DNA of 64,000 nt, taken from assembly GCA_903813345.2 (NCBI GenBank), contig CAIIXF020000004.1:16789513-16853512 (forward strand), read 5' to 3'. The position numbers and the translations under genes are program-made. The stretch comes from Owenia fusiformis (lineage: Eukaryota; Annelida; Polychaeta; Sabellida; Oweniidae). Below, piece after piece: positions 23,201 to 38,200 of this stretch (the stretch's first letter is position 1; every line of letters starts with the position of its first letter). Below the pieces are notes generated by a model. The model searched no databases. It was not told the origin of the DNA and saw nothing but the letters and a program-made list of their open reading frames with translations.

Positions 23201-26200
23201 TTCCAGTCTCAGGGCATACGTGGCATTTAGAGTCGTAAACTGTTAACAATAATTCCTGTAGACTGTATAGTATCTTGTTATTGCTAACACTGACGATGTA
23301 TCCCCGTGGAGCGGCACTTTCTTTTGTCTTCAAACTTCTACGCTTCACCCTGGTATTTGGCAGAGGACAATGTATTTGTTGATAATGTTCGTAGTCTGCC
23401 TTGGTTTTTTGTATGTATCCCGAGGGTGTGAAATGCGATCCATTAAACTTAAAACAAACAAAATATTATTCAATCACAATAACTGCAATATCCCTCGATG
23501 TTATCTCTAACAGTGTATATGGTAACCATGGTAACCATAATTAATACACAAATCCATGTATTTTGAATGTAAAGCGGCATTAATGATTACATCTGTTACT
23601 CAATTACCGTAGTGAACTGGATTCTGCATGTCAAAGATTCGGATTCTAAGAAATTTTCGCCAGCCACAGGTGTCTGTAGGCAAGGTCTTCGTTGAAGGTC
23701 ACATAAGGCTCGTTGAGGTATATTATATGCCTCTGGTGGAGCAGTTGAATTTATAGTGCAGTCGTCACCTTCCAGTCCTTCATAGCATTCACATTTACCT
23801 TTGACAAACATTAAATTCATGATTGAAGAAACAATATGGAGGCATCAAATGAAGTATTTTATACGCTTCTGATGCAGTAGTAAAACTAAAAGTGCAGTTT
23901 TTGCATTCTAATCCTTTGTAGATGTATTTTCGACTTTGATCGAGTCATGCGCATCATACATGATAAACATATACTAGTTTCGCAGTCTACCTTTACAAAA
24001 TGGTATACATTTTAAAAGCAAATACATTATGTTACAAAATGTTTTAAAACCAAGTTTTAAATGCACTTCATCTGCCGACATAATAATAAGAATTATAACA
24101 TTTATTTGAAATACAACTACGTAGTTATTGTATAAACCTGACTGATATGGTCTATATGCATGATGATAAAGTAGTGTTTACCGTTAATACAAATGCCCTG
24201 TAAATTACAGTTACTCGGGCAAAGTGTTTCAACTATATCCGTTGGTGGCCCTGTAAAATTCTTGCTGTCGTCACGTGTCCACAAACTTATGTTGAATCCC
24301 ATCTCTGTTTTACATTCAGTTTGAATAATATCCAATGCAGTTGGTGCAAATATTGTATCCCCAGATATCTGCATAATAGCGGGCAAATGGTGAGTTTCAT
24401 CTTTAAAATGAACCATTAGGATATATTGTGGAATCGGGAGTTGCGATTCGATCAACCTAGGATGAATCCTAGGATCAACGTGTACATGGATTTTTCATTA
24501 ATTTCAAAACATTGAATTGCTATGCGTGCTTTCTATGTATTGTTTTATTGTGACTTTCTTCATTGTCACGGACTCTGTGGCAATGACTAAATTCTAAAGT
24601 AAAATATGACTATATCTTATATCCTACCTTAATGTCAATTATACACATGTCCACTGCTTCATCAACATGGACGTTCTGCAGACCAATGCACATAGTTGTC
24701 ATTCTTGAGGATGCGACCAATTCGTTGCAATATAGTGTAGCACTTTCTTCGGTCCAACCATTTCGCCACTCACCCTCCTTGAGAGAAAATAATTCCATTG
24801 TTCTAGAGTATGGTGTTATGAAAACAGAAGGTTCAAGATTTCTAATTTGAGAATAATAGTAAGCTTGGAACTGACCATATAATTAATCAATGGCATTGCA
24901 AATGTTTACTTACTAAGGGAGTAACGATCTCGTCTCTAAAGTCGTATGCTGGCGAATCAACATCGAAAGTCGACATTTCATCAAAATCATCTACGAAATC
25001 ATGGAATGTAGTGCTCCTCTTTTTTCTACAGTTGTCATAATGAATGGTCTGTCGATCACCATCTAATGTATCGCATATGTTGTTTTCTTTGAAAAGCCCA
25101 CAGTTAATAATATCCGTTCCGCCATTTTTCTCACAGCCACAAGCTACAGTTTCTTGTATAGGATCAAGTTGATAAGTGTCCGGGTTGTAAAGCCCACGCC
25201 TATCCTCCTTTGGTACCCTGTAAATGTGAATTATAAAATTATTAAGTCCACGTCAAATACGTTCCTTGGAGTTAAGGTACTTTAGAAATTGTAGCCATGT
25301 GCAATAATTTTTTTATTATTCTCCCCTCCATAAGTTTTGAAACCGGAAGTACCCTTTTAAAGTGTGCGCCAAAGTTTAAAACTGCGCAGGCGCACCGCTC
25401 TCGCTAACCTATATAAAGAGACTACCAGGTACAGGCTTCAGAGGTAAGCCAGGAAGGTGAACAATCTTCGTTCCGTGTTGATTCCCCGTATAATCGTAAC
25501 CAAGTAAGTTTCACCATTGAAATTAAAAATTACTATTAGATATACTTTGTAGATGTTATTTATGAAGCTATTTAGTGTATGCATCAATCAAATGGCTCAT
25601 TTTGAACATATAAAAAGTATTTGTGTTTTGTTTCCCAGGGAATTGTATTCCCATGTAGTACACACATAAATTATAGTGTACATTATTTAGTACTTGAATA
25701 GCCTGGTTTACATAATATTGAAGGGCATGCTGATTACATGCACGCCAGTACATGAATGCAGGCCTAATATTGATAAAGCTTGCATACCTAAATAAAAATA
25801 AACTCTTCTACTCCCCTAATGTAAACACGGCGGTATACGTAGCCCAATTTATCGGGGACTTTAAATAACATATTAAAGCCTGTTTATGTATGGCGACTTT
25901 AAGAGATTAACCATATATTTAATCATATATTATTACTCTAAAGCAGCTGAACAGAATTGAAATCAATACATACTTCCAAGACTCCGCAAATTCTTTCATT
26001 TTTACGTCATTGTAAGCCCGTATATAGGGAGTATCATCGTTGTAAACATAAGAGCCATCACGTTTTCTGAAATCATCTCTTATGTTGCCATTTAATGTCC
26101 CACAAAGTCCTTCTGTGCTTCTCCAATCATTTAAAGTTGGTGTTATATGTATGGAATTAGTGTTGTAGGTAACTTTAGTCCCAGAGGGTAGTTTTATCTA

Positions 26201-29200
26201 AAATGATGATGAAGCATTATAAAAACTAACAATCACTTTTAATTCAAGAAAGTTTTGAAAGTGTTATATACACTCGCGTGAATAACCTATACTAGGGAGG
26301 GATATCATATTTATCAAGTCGGTAATGAATAATATTAATATCAAAACGTATCATTTAAAAAAACGTATACAAACTATATTACAAGAATTATAGAATGTTC
26401 CCAATCAGAGCTTGAACCTAGTCAACTAGTTTCTGCTTTTGTAAAAATCCCAAGTTGGACAGGCTCTACATGTACGTGGCACTTAGACATGGACAGACAG
26501 ACGGACATACAGACAGACTGACGGACGCACGGACAATTGAGCGACTACATGGACTCAAAAGTTGAGCGCATTTGATAGAAACTAACTCACCGTGTATGTT
26601 CTTCCAGCTCGATTGACTGTTAATATGTCATTATCACAGCCCAGTTGTCCAATTCTCACCGACTTGAAAATGGGATTTGGTTGCCCGTTTATAATTTCTT
26701 GCTTGTTACCTGCACATTCGTCAATTATGAATACATTTCTTCCTGCTCTTACGGCAATTCCACAGTTGCATGTTGGTCCAGATCTAGTATTGCGGCATTT
26801 CTTATAGAACCCGTTTATCTAAAAGTTAAAGTGTGTATTATCACACTATGATATCAACGCTTTTAGTAAAGTGGGATTTGTCGTAGTAAATACGGCTTGT
26901 TAACGTTCTAACGTTAACACTAGATATAATATTAGAACTAAAGAACTTAGAATTGTTTATCTATAAAAAAAGAACTAAAGAAAAGCGTTTGTTTTTACGT
27001 GTATTGTAAGCTATATATCAATAATAAATTGAAATAGAAAAAATGAAATCAAAATGGACAAAGATAAACACCAGTTAAATTTTTTATTTTTTACTTTAGA
27101 TTGATATTTTCAACACTTTGCAATCATTGGCAGAGCAATTCTAGTTGATATCAATAAAGATTTATTAAAACATTGGTTTTACTCAATCTCTTTTATTTTC
27201 TGTTATCAACATGAAGATGAAAGTCTATTATGTAGCATATTGTTCAGTAATTATTGTTCAGTATTATGATGTTTTTTAACAAATATTTTAATGAGTTGTA
27301 TTTTAATGAATTGCACCTTCTTGTAAATCTGCCGCACTGATACCATTTATGTGCCACCGTTGTAAATACTGAGATCAAAATAAATCAGTCATTCCAGATA
27401 GTAATGCCCCAATCACAATTTTTATGTCGCCGTGTATTTTCTCTTAAGGTGGGACCCGGTCCGTCAGCATACCCAGCACGATACTATTGCTTAATTATTA
27501 ATGTAGTTTTTCAAGCTCAAAGACACCCATACATACGAATAATTATGATGTAATAATAACACAAATGTATTTAAATATTCATGTACGAAGAAATATTTGC
27601 ATCTTCGGGCATTTGCAGTTGGGAGATTTAGCGTATTGCATTTGAAATATTTGAGCGCTAGTAACGTCATGGTTTCTATGACATGGGAAAACAATGGCGC
27701 TCAAATTTTACGTGCAGCATCATGAAAGGACAACTGAAATAGCTTTTCTCAGCTTGCAGCTACAAAAATGCGGTTTTCTCCTTTGTAAGCCCAACGTAGA
27801 GTTCTTGCGATAGTCATTATAAAATAAATGTTAGATAACTGCTAACGGTCATAAATAACGAAATAAAACTAACTGATCAATCGAATTGGCCCCCACGTGA
27901 TAAGCATAGCCGTAGGCAGCGGGGGTTCGGTGGGTTCGAACGAACCCCCGGTCAGGATTTCCCAAAATATCATTTTGTGGAAAAATGCATATAACCAGAA
28001 ACATTAAATTACTACATGCTATTTGAAAACTAGGCATAGGTTTATATGACCAGTAAATGAATGGATATTTGTTATGGTGAACACGAGAGCCTTATTTTGT
28101 TAAAACACATGTGGATTGTCATAGTGAAGTTACACTTCCCTCAAAACGTTTGGCAACCTTTGGCACGGGGCCGGGGTGAGATTTAATTTTGGGAAGACCC
28201 CAGAGCATGAGATTTTACATTTAGAAATAACAATAATTTCGCACAATTAACTTAAAAGCTGCTTCTTCTCGGACAAAATAATCCATCTTGGGCAATAGCT
28301 AAATCAGTCCTCTGTAGGAATTTTATTTTAAGCCAGTTCTGGTCCAATACGAAGTTATTGAAAACAATGCAGACGTCCCATACTTCGAATGATTTTATAT
28401 GCAACATTTACGAATAAATATCTGGAATAGTCGTAATATTGATGAAACAAATGTTCTTTCAAATGTGTACATCTCTGTTTTGTTTTATTTCAATTACAAT
28501 TTAAAATATTTCTTGGAACAGCCCCTGGGGCTGGCAAGTACCCCAAACCAATTGCAGAAAATTAATTAAAAACGTTGTGAAATGAATCATTTGAAAGCGT
28601 ATATCATTTATAAATTCAAGCATTTGTTCAAATTTATTCATTCTTTCATTTGTTCAGTATTAATTTATCCATCACTTTTTCAAAGAAAAATCAATCATTG
28701 CAAAAAATGATTTTTTCAGATACACTCCACTCATCTAAGAGATTGTATAGAATTCAAATTGTTATCGTTCCATTTTACTTGCTCTCCATTTTCATGTTAA
28801 TGTCATGATATGTTTAGCGAATAAATTACATAATAAAAAACATTAAAAACTCATATGGTATTAATCTTCAAATAATGAAGGCCTAATTTGTTATCAAGCC
28901 GTCTGAACTTAACAAAATACGTTTTATATTCGAACAGTCGCTTGTATATGATTTATATCCACCAAAACGTTTTTATCATCAGTTGCAGTTGATCTGCTCC
29001 AGGGGACTTACAGTGCCACTGAGCTCCGGGGACATCCAAAGAAGTATTTTTAACTTTTTAAAACAAAGCATAACGGAGACCCACTAATTTTAATAACAGA
29101 TGTTTTCATCATTAATACGACTACCCCGGATAGTTTAAAAATCATTCGCGTAAACGTTGTGAAAAATTATCATAGAAGAGCGATCTTTCGGAAGTTATAG

Positions 29201-32200
29201 GGTGTTTGCGCCTTGCCTTGCATTTGATCCGAACTGGCTTCCAACAAAATTCCTGCAAAATAATGATAAGCCATTGCATGAGGTGATTTATTTTGTCCTA
29301 GATGAAGTAGCTTAAGTTAAAGAATAAATTGTGCGAAATAGTTGATATCCCTTGGTAACAAAACATGCTCCAGGGTCTTCCAGAAATCAGACGAAATAAT
29401 GGTGGATTCGAGGCAAATCAGATTTCAGGATATATATTTAGAAAAAGATTTACCGAAATATATTTTGAGGTAGAAAATTAATTATAAGTTGTCTGACTTT
29501 TTTGCACGTTGCCTGTTTATTTTACTTTGTGAACATTAAAGTTATAAAGCTACAAGGTCATTTTTGAAAATCATTTTTACATCCTGTGTTATTTTAATGA
29601 GAGAGGTTTCTTGATAAAGCCTATTACTTTCAGACTGCTTAACGTAAATAAAGACATCATTTTGATTGATAAAATTCAAATTCAATTGTCTACTTAACTT
29701 AATGAAGGTATTAAAATGAATTATATTTCCCCTCCCAAAGTTTTTTCATAACAAATTATGCATATAAGAATTCAAACTTAAAGATGCTTTAATACATAAT
29801 CCAATGGGTGAGTTAGTATTGCCAAACTTTTGGAAGGAGTGTAATTGTACAAATTGCACAAAAAGGTTTTTATTTGAGGAACCCAAATGAAGAGGGGGGG
29901 GGGGATTTGTGAATTACATGAAAATAGAACCCCTGGTCACCAAATCCTGGCTACGCCACTGATAAGTAACGTCATATACAAAATATAGCTTTGGTTTATT
30001 GGTTCCTTAGTAATCACAACGTCACGGCAACCATAGGATTGTAGTGTAAACCAAAACAAAACATTTTGGCATTATGACGTTATGGGCCATGTGGGGACCA
30101 GTGAGAGATCACGTGGGGGCCAATAACGTCACAACCAATTCGAATATTGCTTATTAAGCAGCTATAACGATCGTTAGAGTGAAATAGTTTTCGCACTACT
30201 GATGAGAAAATATGTCCAAATACATTTATCAAAAAATTATATTGATTCCTTTAGGTTAAAAAATACCATTTCATATCTGCTTGAAGTATATGGCGATGAA
30301 TGATTGAATTTTTCTAAGTCATATTGTTATAATTCTTTCAAAATATAGTAAAACTAATTATAATCTAAAGCACATAGTTTGTTTGTTCTACATTAACAGC
30401 ATATGAAAAATATGATTAAGGAATAAATAATGATAGGCCATTCAATATGGTGAAATTCAGCACGAGTTGGACAGAATGTTGTACAAAGCACGAACCGAAG
30501 GTGAGTGCATTTGTACTAACATTCTGTCCCCGTTTTAGATTTTATACGGTGTATGCAAACATAGTTAAATAGTTACAGTAGTTACGGAGGGAGTAAAAAA
30601 GAACAGCTATCCCCGGACAGAGCCCCAGATGTGCAGCTGAGATGTGACGTCACTCAAAACAATGCAAATTGAGGATTGAATAGAGCATGGTCGTGCATCT
30701 ATGGAGAATTAGAGAACGTTCTATATTGGCTATGCTGCATTCTGATTGGTTGAGAAATTCGAATAGAGCACGGTCATGTTTGAATGTGATATAAACACTT
30801 GTTGAGTCCGGATCACTGTGTACATGGTTACCAACACGTCACATCTAATGTTGCTCAAAATATAATTATGTTTCTCGTCGCACTATTTATATTTGTAAAT
30901 ACGTATTACTCTGTATTTATGTTTAATAAATTCAAAAATGACTTTTGTTCGTTTTATTACTTCGTAGAATTGTATATTCTCTTATCTGTTAAACGTTTTA
31001 GATTATCCTTTTTATTGGCACGACTTTCGTCCTAGTTGTTATCACTTTCGCTTTCGTATGAGCTTCGTCTAGTTATATTTTCTTTGCCTTTTTTACATGT
31101 TTTATATATGAATTGTTAATTCGTCATGCTAAAATGTTTGATAAGAGATATCTTAACATCCGAGAATTTTTAAAATCGAGTGCAACTGGCCCAATGGCAA
31201 CACAATCAATGCCCAATGTCGGGAAGAGTGCAATAATGAGTGCGAAGGGGCGTATCCCCAGGCGTGTTATATGTCGCCAGTTGAGTCCCCGGGGTTGAGA
31301 CAAAATGCTGTATAGGTTTACGGCGACTGATCGTCGCTAATGAAGGCGTTATGAAGGAATGTACTTAGAATTATTATTAAAATGAAAAACATACTGGCAA
31401 GTTACGTCTATGAGTCCTTTACAATAGAGTGCCGCTTGAGACTGCAAAAAAAGCCCAACAATCAGAATGCCCGATTTATCAGTATGTCCTATAAGCGCAT
31501 ACTCTTTGATTCTCGAGAAACGTCTTCACGCTCGAATTTCACCTATCTATCACTAGTGGATCGCTTTAAAAGTGATACCATCGAGAAACGTGTTTGGTCA
31601 GCTTCACGATGACATTATTCTTTTAGAAATCGACAGAGAAATAGAGAAGAAAAAGATCCAACCAATCAGAAAGCATGTAACGTTTACCTTCAAACAAACA
31701 TTAAATACTAGTAAACATATAAAATATTCATGAAATAAATAATCTGAAAAATTCAGCTGCTGGTCTTGATGACTTTAAGCCGTTTGTCATAAAGGAGTGT
31801 GGTAACGCACTCTTACAGCCCCTTTTGCATATATTTAATCTATCGTTTAGCAATGGTATATTTCCAGATCATTTAAAAGCCGCCAAAGTCATTCCAATAT
31901 ATAAAAAAGATAATGACAAATTATTTACAAATTATCGCCCCATTTCTGTCCTTCCTGTATTCTCCAAACTACTTGAAAAATTATTGCATAGGAGATTTTC
32001 TACTTTTATTGACAAAATGGAAATTTTATATTCTAATCAATTTGGATTTAGAGAAAAGAAGTCAACTTTTATGGCTGTTCTAAATTTTGTTGAAAAAATA
32101 AGAAAATCTATTGATCTCGGAGAATACTCAATTGGCCTATTTTTAGATTTTTCCAAGGCATTTGACACTATCGACCATGAAATTCTTTTTCAAAAATTAT

Positions 32201-35200
32201 ATTTTTATGGTATACGTGGCGTATCACTTGATTTGGTAAAAAGTTATTTCAAAAATAGAATTCAAAGAACTTCATACAAAGATGTTATTTCTGAGCCAAA
32301 TACCATTAACTGTGGAATCCCTCAAGGCTCCATACTAGGTCCCATTTTCTTCATTGTTTACATTAATGACATATACTTATCATCTCCAAAGTTGTTTTTT
32401 GTTCTTTTTGCAGATGACACTAATATATTGATAAATGGCAAAAATCTAAATGAACTCAATGATATATTGAACACCGAGCTAAAACATATTGAAGAATGGC
32501 TGGTGACTAATAGACTTTCTATAAACATTTCTAAAACCAAATACATCATTTTTACATCAAGACAGAAGCACTATGATCCAAGTAACTTCAAGATATATCT
32601 CAATGACAATAAACTCGAACAAGTTTCAAAGATCAGTTTTTTAGGCATTATAATTGACCAACATTTGACATGGAAAGATCACATATCTTCAGTTAATATG
32701 AAAATGTCAAGGACCATAGGTATTTTGTACAAGATTAAGCATATTTTAAACATTCAAGGGTTTACAAGTATTTACTACTCTTTGATCTATTCGTATCTAA
32801 TATATGGTAATCTTGTTTGGGGGGATGCAAATACTACATCAATAAATCCACTTCACTTGTCCCAGAAAAGGTTTGTACGTCTTGCAACAAATAGTGACTA
32901 TAGAGCACATTCCTCTCCACTTTTTGAAATGTTAAAACTTACTACTTTTTTTTGACATTAATAAGCAAGCGAAATGTATATCTATGTTCAAATGGAAAAA
33001 TGACTTAGATAACTATAGGAGTATATACCCTCGTCTCTTTACAACAGTTAGTGAAAGAAATCCTTATAACACCAGAAATAGAATGACCTATGATCAACCT
33101 AAATTTTGCACTAATTATGGTAAATCATCTATATCCATTTCAATACCCTAGCTTTGGAACAAATTACCAGAAAGACTTAAACAAATAAAAAACCTCTATT
33201 CATTTAAAAGAGAACTAAAAAAAACTATTTCTGGAAACATACTAACTCAATTGATATTTTGCTGTCTCTTTATCACCCATTGCCCTCATCATGCTTTCTC
33301 TCGTGTATGCTCTTTTGGATGCTCTTTTTGGTTTCTTCGAAGAACAAAACTGCTCTCAATATGATTGCTCAGTATATCTGACCCATATGGTAACATTTCA
33401 ATCACATACAGTTATGTTGTTTTTGTGTTTTTTTGTTGTTGTTGTTTTTTTTTTTACTAAACTGACTTATATTTCCTTTAAGCTCTGCTGTACCCCCTGA
33501 TTTTGCCTCTGTTCCAAATAATGTTCAAACTACATTGTAAGTATATTTGCACTAATTGGTATAATTGTATTCAAGAACACTTTTGACATTATGCCAAAAC
33601 GTTATCTCATTTGGTCTATTATGATGTGACAAATCAATACTTTCGTTAAAATAGATGAATACATAGGCAGGTCCCCAACTGCATTTAATAGGTATGACAA
33701 CACACATGTATTATTTTTGCCTAATATTGGGAATATACACTTTTTAAAGTGTCACCCAGTTCATATATTGTATTTTGTGTGTATTTTAAATAATAAATAA
33801 ACATAAACATAAAAAAGCATAAAAATATACAGAATTTCAATCTATTGACCAAGATATTTCATTTGTGACTTGTCAAAAAATATTTTTTGAAACGTATGGA
33901 TAAGGACTTTAAACTACGTTACCAAATATCCAACATAATCAAAGAACGAAGGCACCGTTTTCCACATATGTTGTACTACAGCCTTTGATGACTTGATATG
34001 AGACCCTTCTGTGTCAGTTAGTAGTGAATTAATAATTGATTCGCATTAAAATGTCACAAATATTAAATAACGTTACCTTAAACTACGTGAGTCTTTTTTT
34101 ACGAAACAATCCCATTTGACTTGTTATATAAGTACAAGCACAATGACAATGGGTCACATGGTTAGTTTTGGTGCGCTATGGCGCCATGTTGACTCAAAGC
34201 TGTGTATTATCTCTGACAATCGGCTAAATTCCATCAAAATAGTTGAAAATATGTAAGTAAATACCAAACTCCATTTACAATCTCAGTAAAGAACATTTAA
34301 ATGATTTTAGGATAATAATTTTGAAGCGCATCATTCATTAGAAACTTGGTATTTGTGGTGCAAGAACAAAATTTTCAATTTGAAATATATTTGGTGAAAT
34401 TCGATGTTAAATGTTGGATAAATTACGTTATGTTCGGGTCGTTACTTAAAACGATTGTCAATCCTTTTCTGACTTGATTTAGAGTTTCAAACAGGGGAAC
34501 ATTCTCTCAGAAAATGGGTAAATCAAAAGCAGTGATTCAAAAAGCCTATATTGAATGGAAAGGAGAAAAGAGGGGAAAACGTACAGAAAGAAAGGGCGCG
34601 TGTTAAGGAAATTGTGGAACAGAAACATTTTTGAAAAAATTGCAATACCTGCTCTTTTTTTTCTTGTACAAAATAAAGTATGAAGGCATGTAGAAATTTC
34701 AGGAAAGTATCGTCAAAGTGTCTTCTTTTATTGAGTCGGGTAAGAGGTAAATCTTAACTCCAGGGAATGCTGAAATTTCATGAAAAACATTCAAAATGGA
34801 CGTCTTTTCAATTTTCCAATGTTTTCTCAAAATTTCTGTAGTAACTTGAGTTACCATGGACCTTTTACAAAGTTTATCAAAAGAAGATAATATGATAATG
34901 TTTTCCTGAAAAACAAGGAAATGCACAAATGCCATCATACAGGTATGTGCAGGTATATCAATTTTTTCAAAAATGTTTTCGTTACACCATTACATTAAGC
35001 GATACCACATACATCGGGTATACCACACCCCCGCCCCTTAAAAACGTTTGTTTCCTGCTTTGCCTCATGAAGTGCAAAAATGAACCCCTGACGCAGTGAC
35101 GCAGACGAACCCTATGATAATGAAGCAGCTGTTATGTACATGATTGAAAATTATACTGCTTCAGTCTATGATGGTGCTTGGTACTTTGGAAAAGTAGTTA

Positions 35201-38200
35201 ATGTGGATGGCGTGCTACGAAACATCATTTATGATTAACAGACGGGGGTATTTTTAGTGGCCTTCACCAGATGTACTCTGGGTAGCCAGAACATGTACTC
35301 TGGGTAGAACATGCAAACGTTCTTTGCCAAATAGTGGCTTTGATTCCCAAGTGGGAGAATGCTAAAGTTAAAGTTACCTGAAAGATTACCTGAACTGATG
35401 ATGAACTATTTGCCTCCAAAAATTGAATCAAGAGACAATGACGTCTGATGTGTGATTTTGGACACTGAGATATGATTTGAAAACATGTTTTATTGTAAAC
35501 ATTTACTAGTTCACGGTGACAGTACTGTTTTAGCGACGTTTCTAGAGATGTTGAATTGACGAGTGATAAAGTTGTTATAAGAAGTTTACATTTTGCATAG
35601 ACTTTGAACAATATATTTGCTCTCGTTATCTAATGACGACGACTCTACCGTTTCTTAACAAGCGTTACCAAAATTTGCTGATTCAGTACTAGGATGAGGG
35701 GTCTATATACCAAGTACATTTAGCACCATTGTTATTCACAAAATGTAATGATTGGTTTGGTTTTTTCATTGAAATGTCTTCTTGATCAGATTTAATGACA
35801 CATGGAGCTGATGTTCTATATGATGTTAGTCTACGTTACCATTTGTTTAAATATAGTACGCAAATGCTATATTTTACATGAACATAGTGTGTTTTCATAA
35901 AACGAGTTTCTCTTATATTTAAAACGGACCAAGCTAATTCTTTGGAAACCACTATATTGTACAACTGATTGAATTGAAAATGTCAGTTCCCAGCAATTAA
36001 TCTACGTTACAATATAGGCATGTTCAATGCTTGAGTTTTTTTACAAATAGATAACCATGACAGTATCCAATATTAGTGTTTAACAATGCAGAGATATACT
36101 CCTTTGCTCTGCTAAAAAGTATTAGACCGAGGCAATGGTCACAAAAGATTTACACTTAATGATTGACAAACATGAATGACTGACAAACATTATGAAAATT
36201 ACAATTTTAAGGACAAACATATAAAATATTTGTAATTGAGCAAAAAAGTTCAAAAGCCAACAATCATTAATCCTCCTGATAAGTATCGGTGCCCTAATGT
36301 CTGTACTTTAAGGTAGAAAACATTTTATTTGGTAGCACTGTCATAAATTAAGAAGTATTCAAATCAATAACGCAGATGCGAGTAGGTAGTTACCAGATTC
36401 ACCACCAGGTGGCTCGTTCGGGTCAGATAGCATGGCGGGTATAGTAGAAAGTTCCTTTTAACTTAAATTACATCTGTTTTAGTGGTTCAATTTTCATATA
36501 GGCCTTATGTATCTAATAGTTATGCAAATTAAAATATGTCCAGTAAAAGAAAATGTTATCTGTCCAATACAAGAAAAGATAATTCACTTTTTGTGATTTT
36601 GTAACATGGGGTCTATGGGGAATCAACCCGAACAAGAAGTCACATTTTCAAAAAAAATTAGATTTTCAAAGTTGATATACAATTTTCGAAACCATATTTC
36701 TAGATGTACTTTTACATGCAGATTTCAAATATGACATCACTTTGACTGAATTTTGAATATTTAATGACGTAAATCAAGATTATTTCTACTCGCATCTAGT
36801 CTATTAAGATGGTACCTATAACGTAATTTAAAATGGCACAAAAACTTTAGATTTGGACCACATATTTCACATCAAAATTACTACGAAACCAAAAAAGTCT
36901 AAAAGCCAATTTTTTAGTATTATGCTGTAGACACATAATCTCATGAAATGACAAGGTATGAAGTGAAACGGAGAAACTTTATTTTTATCATTTTCTGAAA
37001 ACCGATTGGGGCATTACTATCTGAAATGACTGAATAATGATAATAATTTTCTGATTTTTAAGGATTTATATGTGACCAACCTGGAGAGACATTTTTCTGT
37101 TTTGGTACATAACGTACTCGCCTGGGACATGGGCCTCAAATCTCCTACAACAGATTGTGCATTAACATTTTTTAATGCAATGTTATTCCTTAATTATATT
37201 ATATCTTATCTATTAGGGTGTCAAAAACATTATTGACTTTATCGATTAAAGCGCAACATTGAAATTATTTAGATACTTTATAATCAGGTGCATACAAAGC
37301 AATGATATTTATTGGCTCCTCTGTCAACTACTTTATTCTGTTTTCTGTGACTAACAATAGATACCTCCCATCGAATGTTTTCATGTGAGGATCATTGTTT
37401 GATCTGCATATTTTTCCAACCACATTCGGTGTCTCATCCACAACTGTTATCTGTAAAGAACGTCATATATTACAATGTTGTAATTGATATAAATCATAAA
37501 CTAAATGTGTATATTATCTAGGAATACATTTTAAGTATAGAGGAAAAGTCCATACGTTTCAATTAATTTGTTTTGTGATCTTCAATGAGCCTAAAGGACC
37601 ATTACAATCAGACCATTTTGTGCTCTGCTTATCTACCTGTATTGGTGGAAACTTGTAATAGTTCCAGGCTGGATGGTTATGGTGTACACGAATGTCAAAC
37701 TTAATGATGCCATCATAATCTCCGTCTGTTCGTCCATCTGTAACAGCTTGGATGTCTATAAGCGTGTTCTTCTTAACGTTGAAATTTACGCTATCATATT
37801 CAATATATTTTCGGCATCTATGACCCGGAAAAACAATCTGTCTGTTGTCGTCATCAGCAGAACATTTCCCATTATGTTTAGCATAATCAGGAGCACGTAG
37901 TTCTATTTGTAAGTCGCACTCACTCTCGTCCTCCACATCAGGGGGGCAAAGAATGGGAAGTCGTGGTCGAACTATTATTGTATCCTTGTTTTTTTCTTGA
38001 TTCTCAGTCACCCTTATGACCCTTGTATTTACGTCAATCTACACAAGAAATTATTTGCTATTGCTCATGTATCAAATACAATAAACCATTGTAATATTAA
38101 CGCTTTTTCATTTTTATACACAGACTATAGTCTATATGACAGAACTATGTATATATTAAACATAAATGCACGTGTTGTTCTTATCTGAAGCAGTATGTAA

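Noticed and set aside
30469-30529. Inverted GGACAGAATGTTGTAC / GTACTAACATTCTGTCC as a regulatory operator
   Set aside because: A simple small hairpin in an intron; no adjacent promoter or gene gives it a regulatory meaning.
34699-34938. 79-codon minus-strand frame ending FPGVKIYLLPDSIKED
   Set aside because: Amino acid composition looks plausible, but no family, acceptor/donor pair or neighbour exon supports it.
36390-36440. Short minus-strand stretch SDPNEPPGGESG with a GTAACT donor, considered as the missing vWD exon
   Set aside because: Sequence does not fit the vWD strand region and it sits inside an inverted AGATGCGAGTAG pair, so it is more likely repeat DNA.
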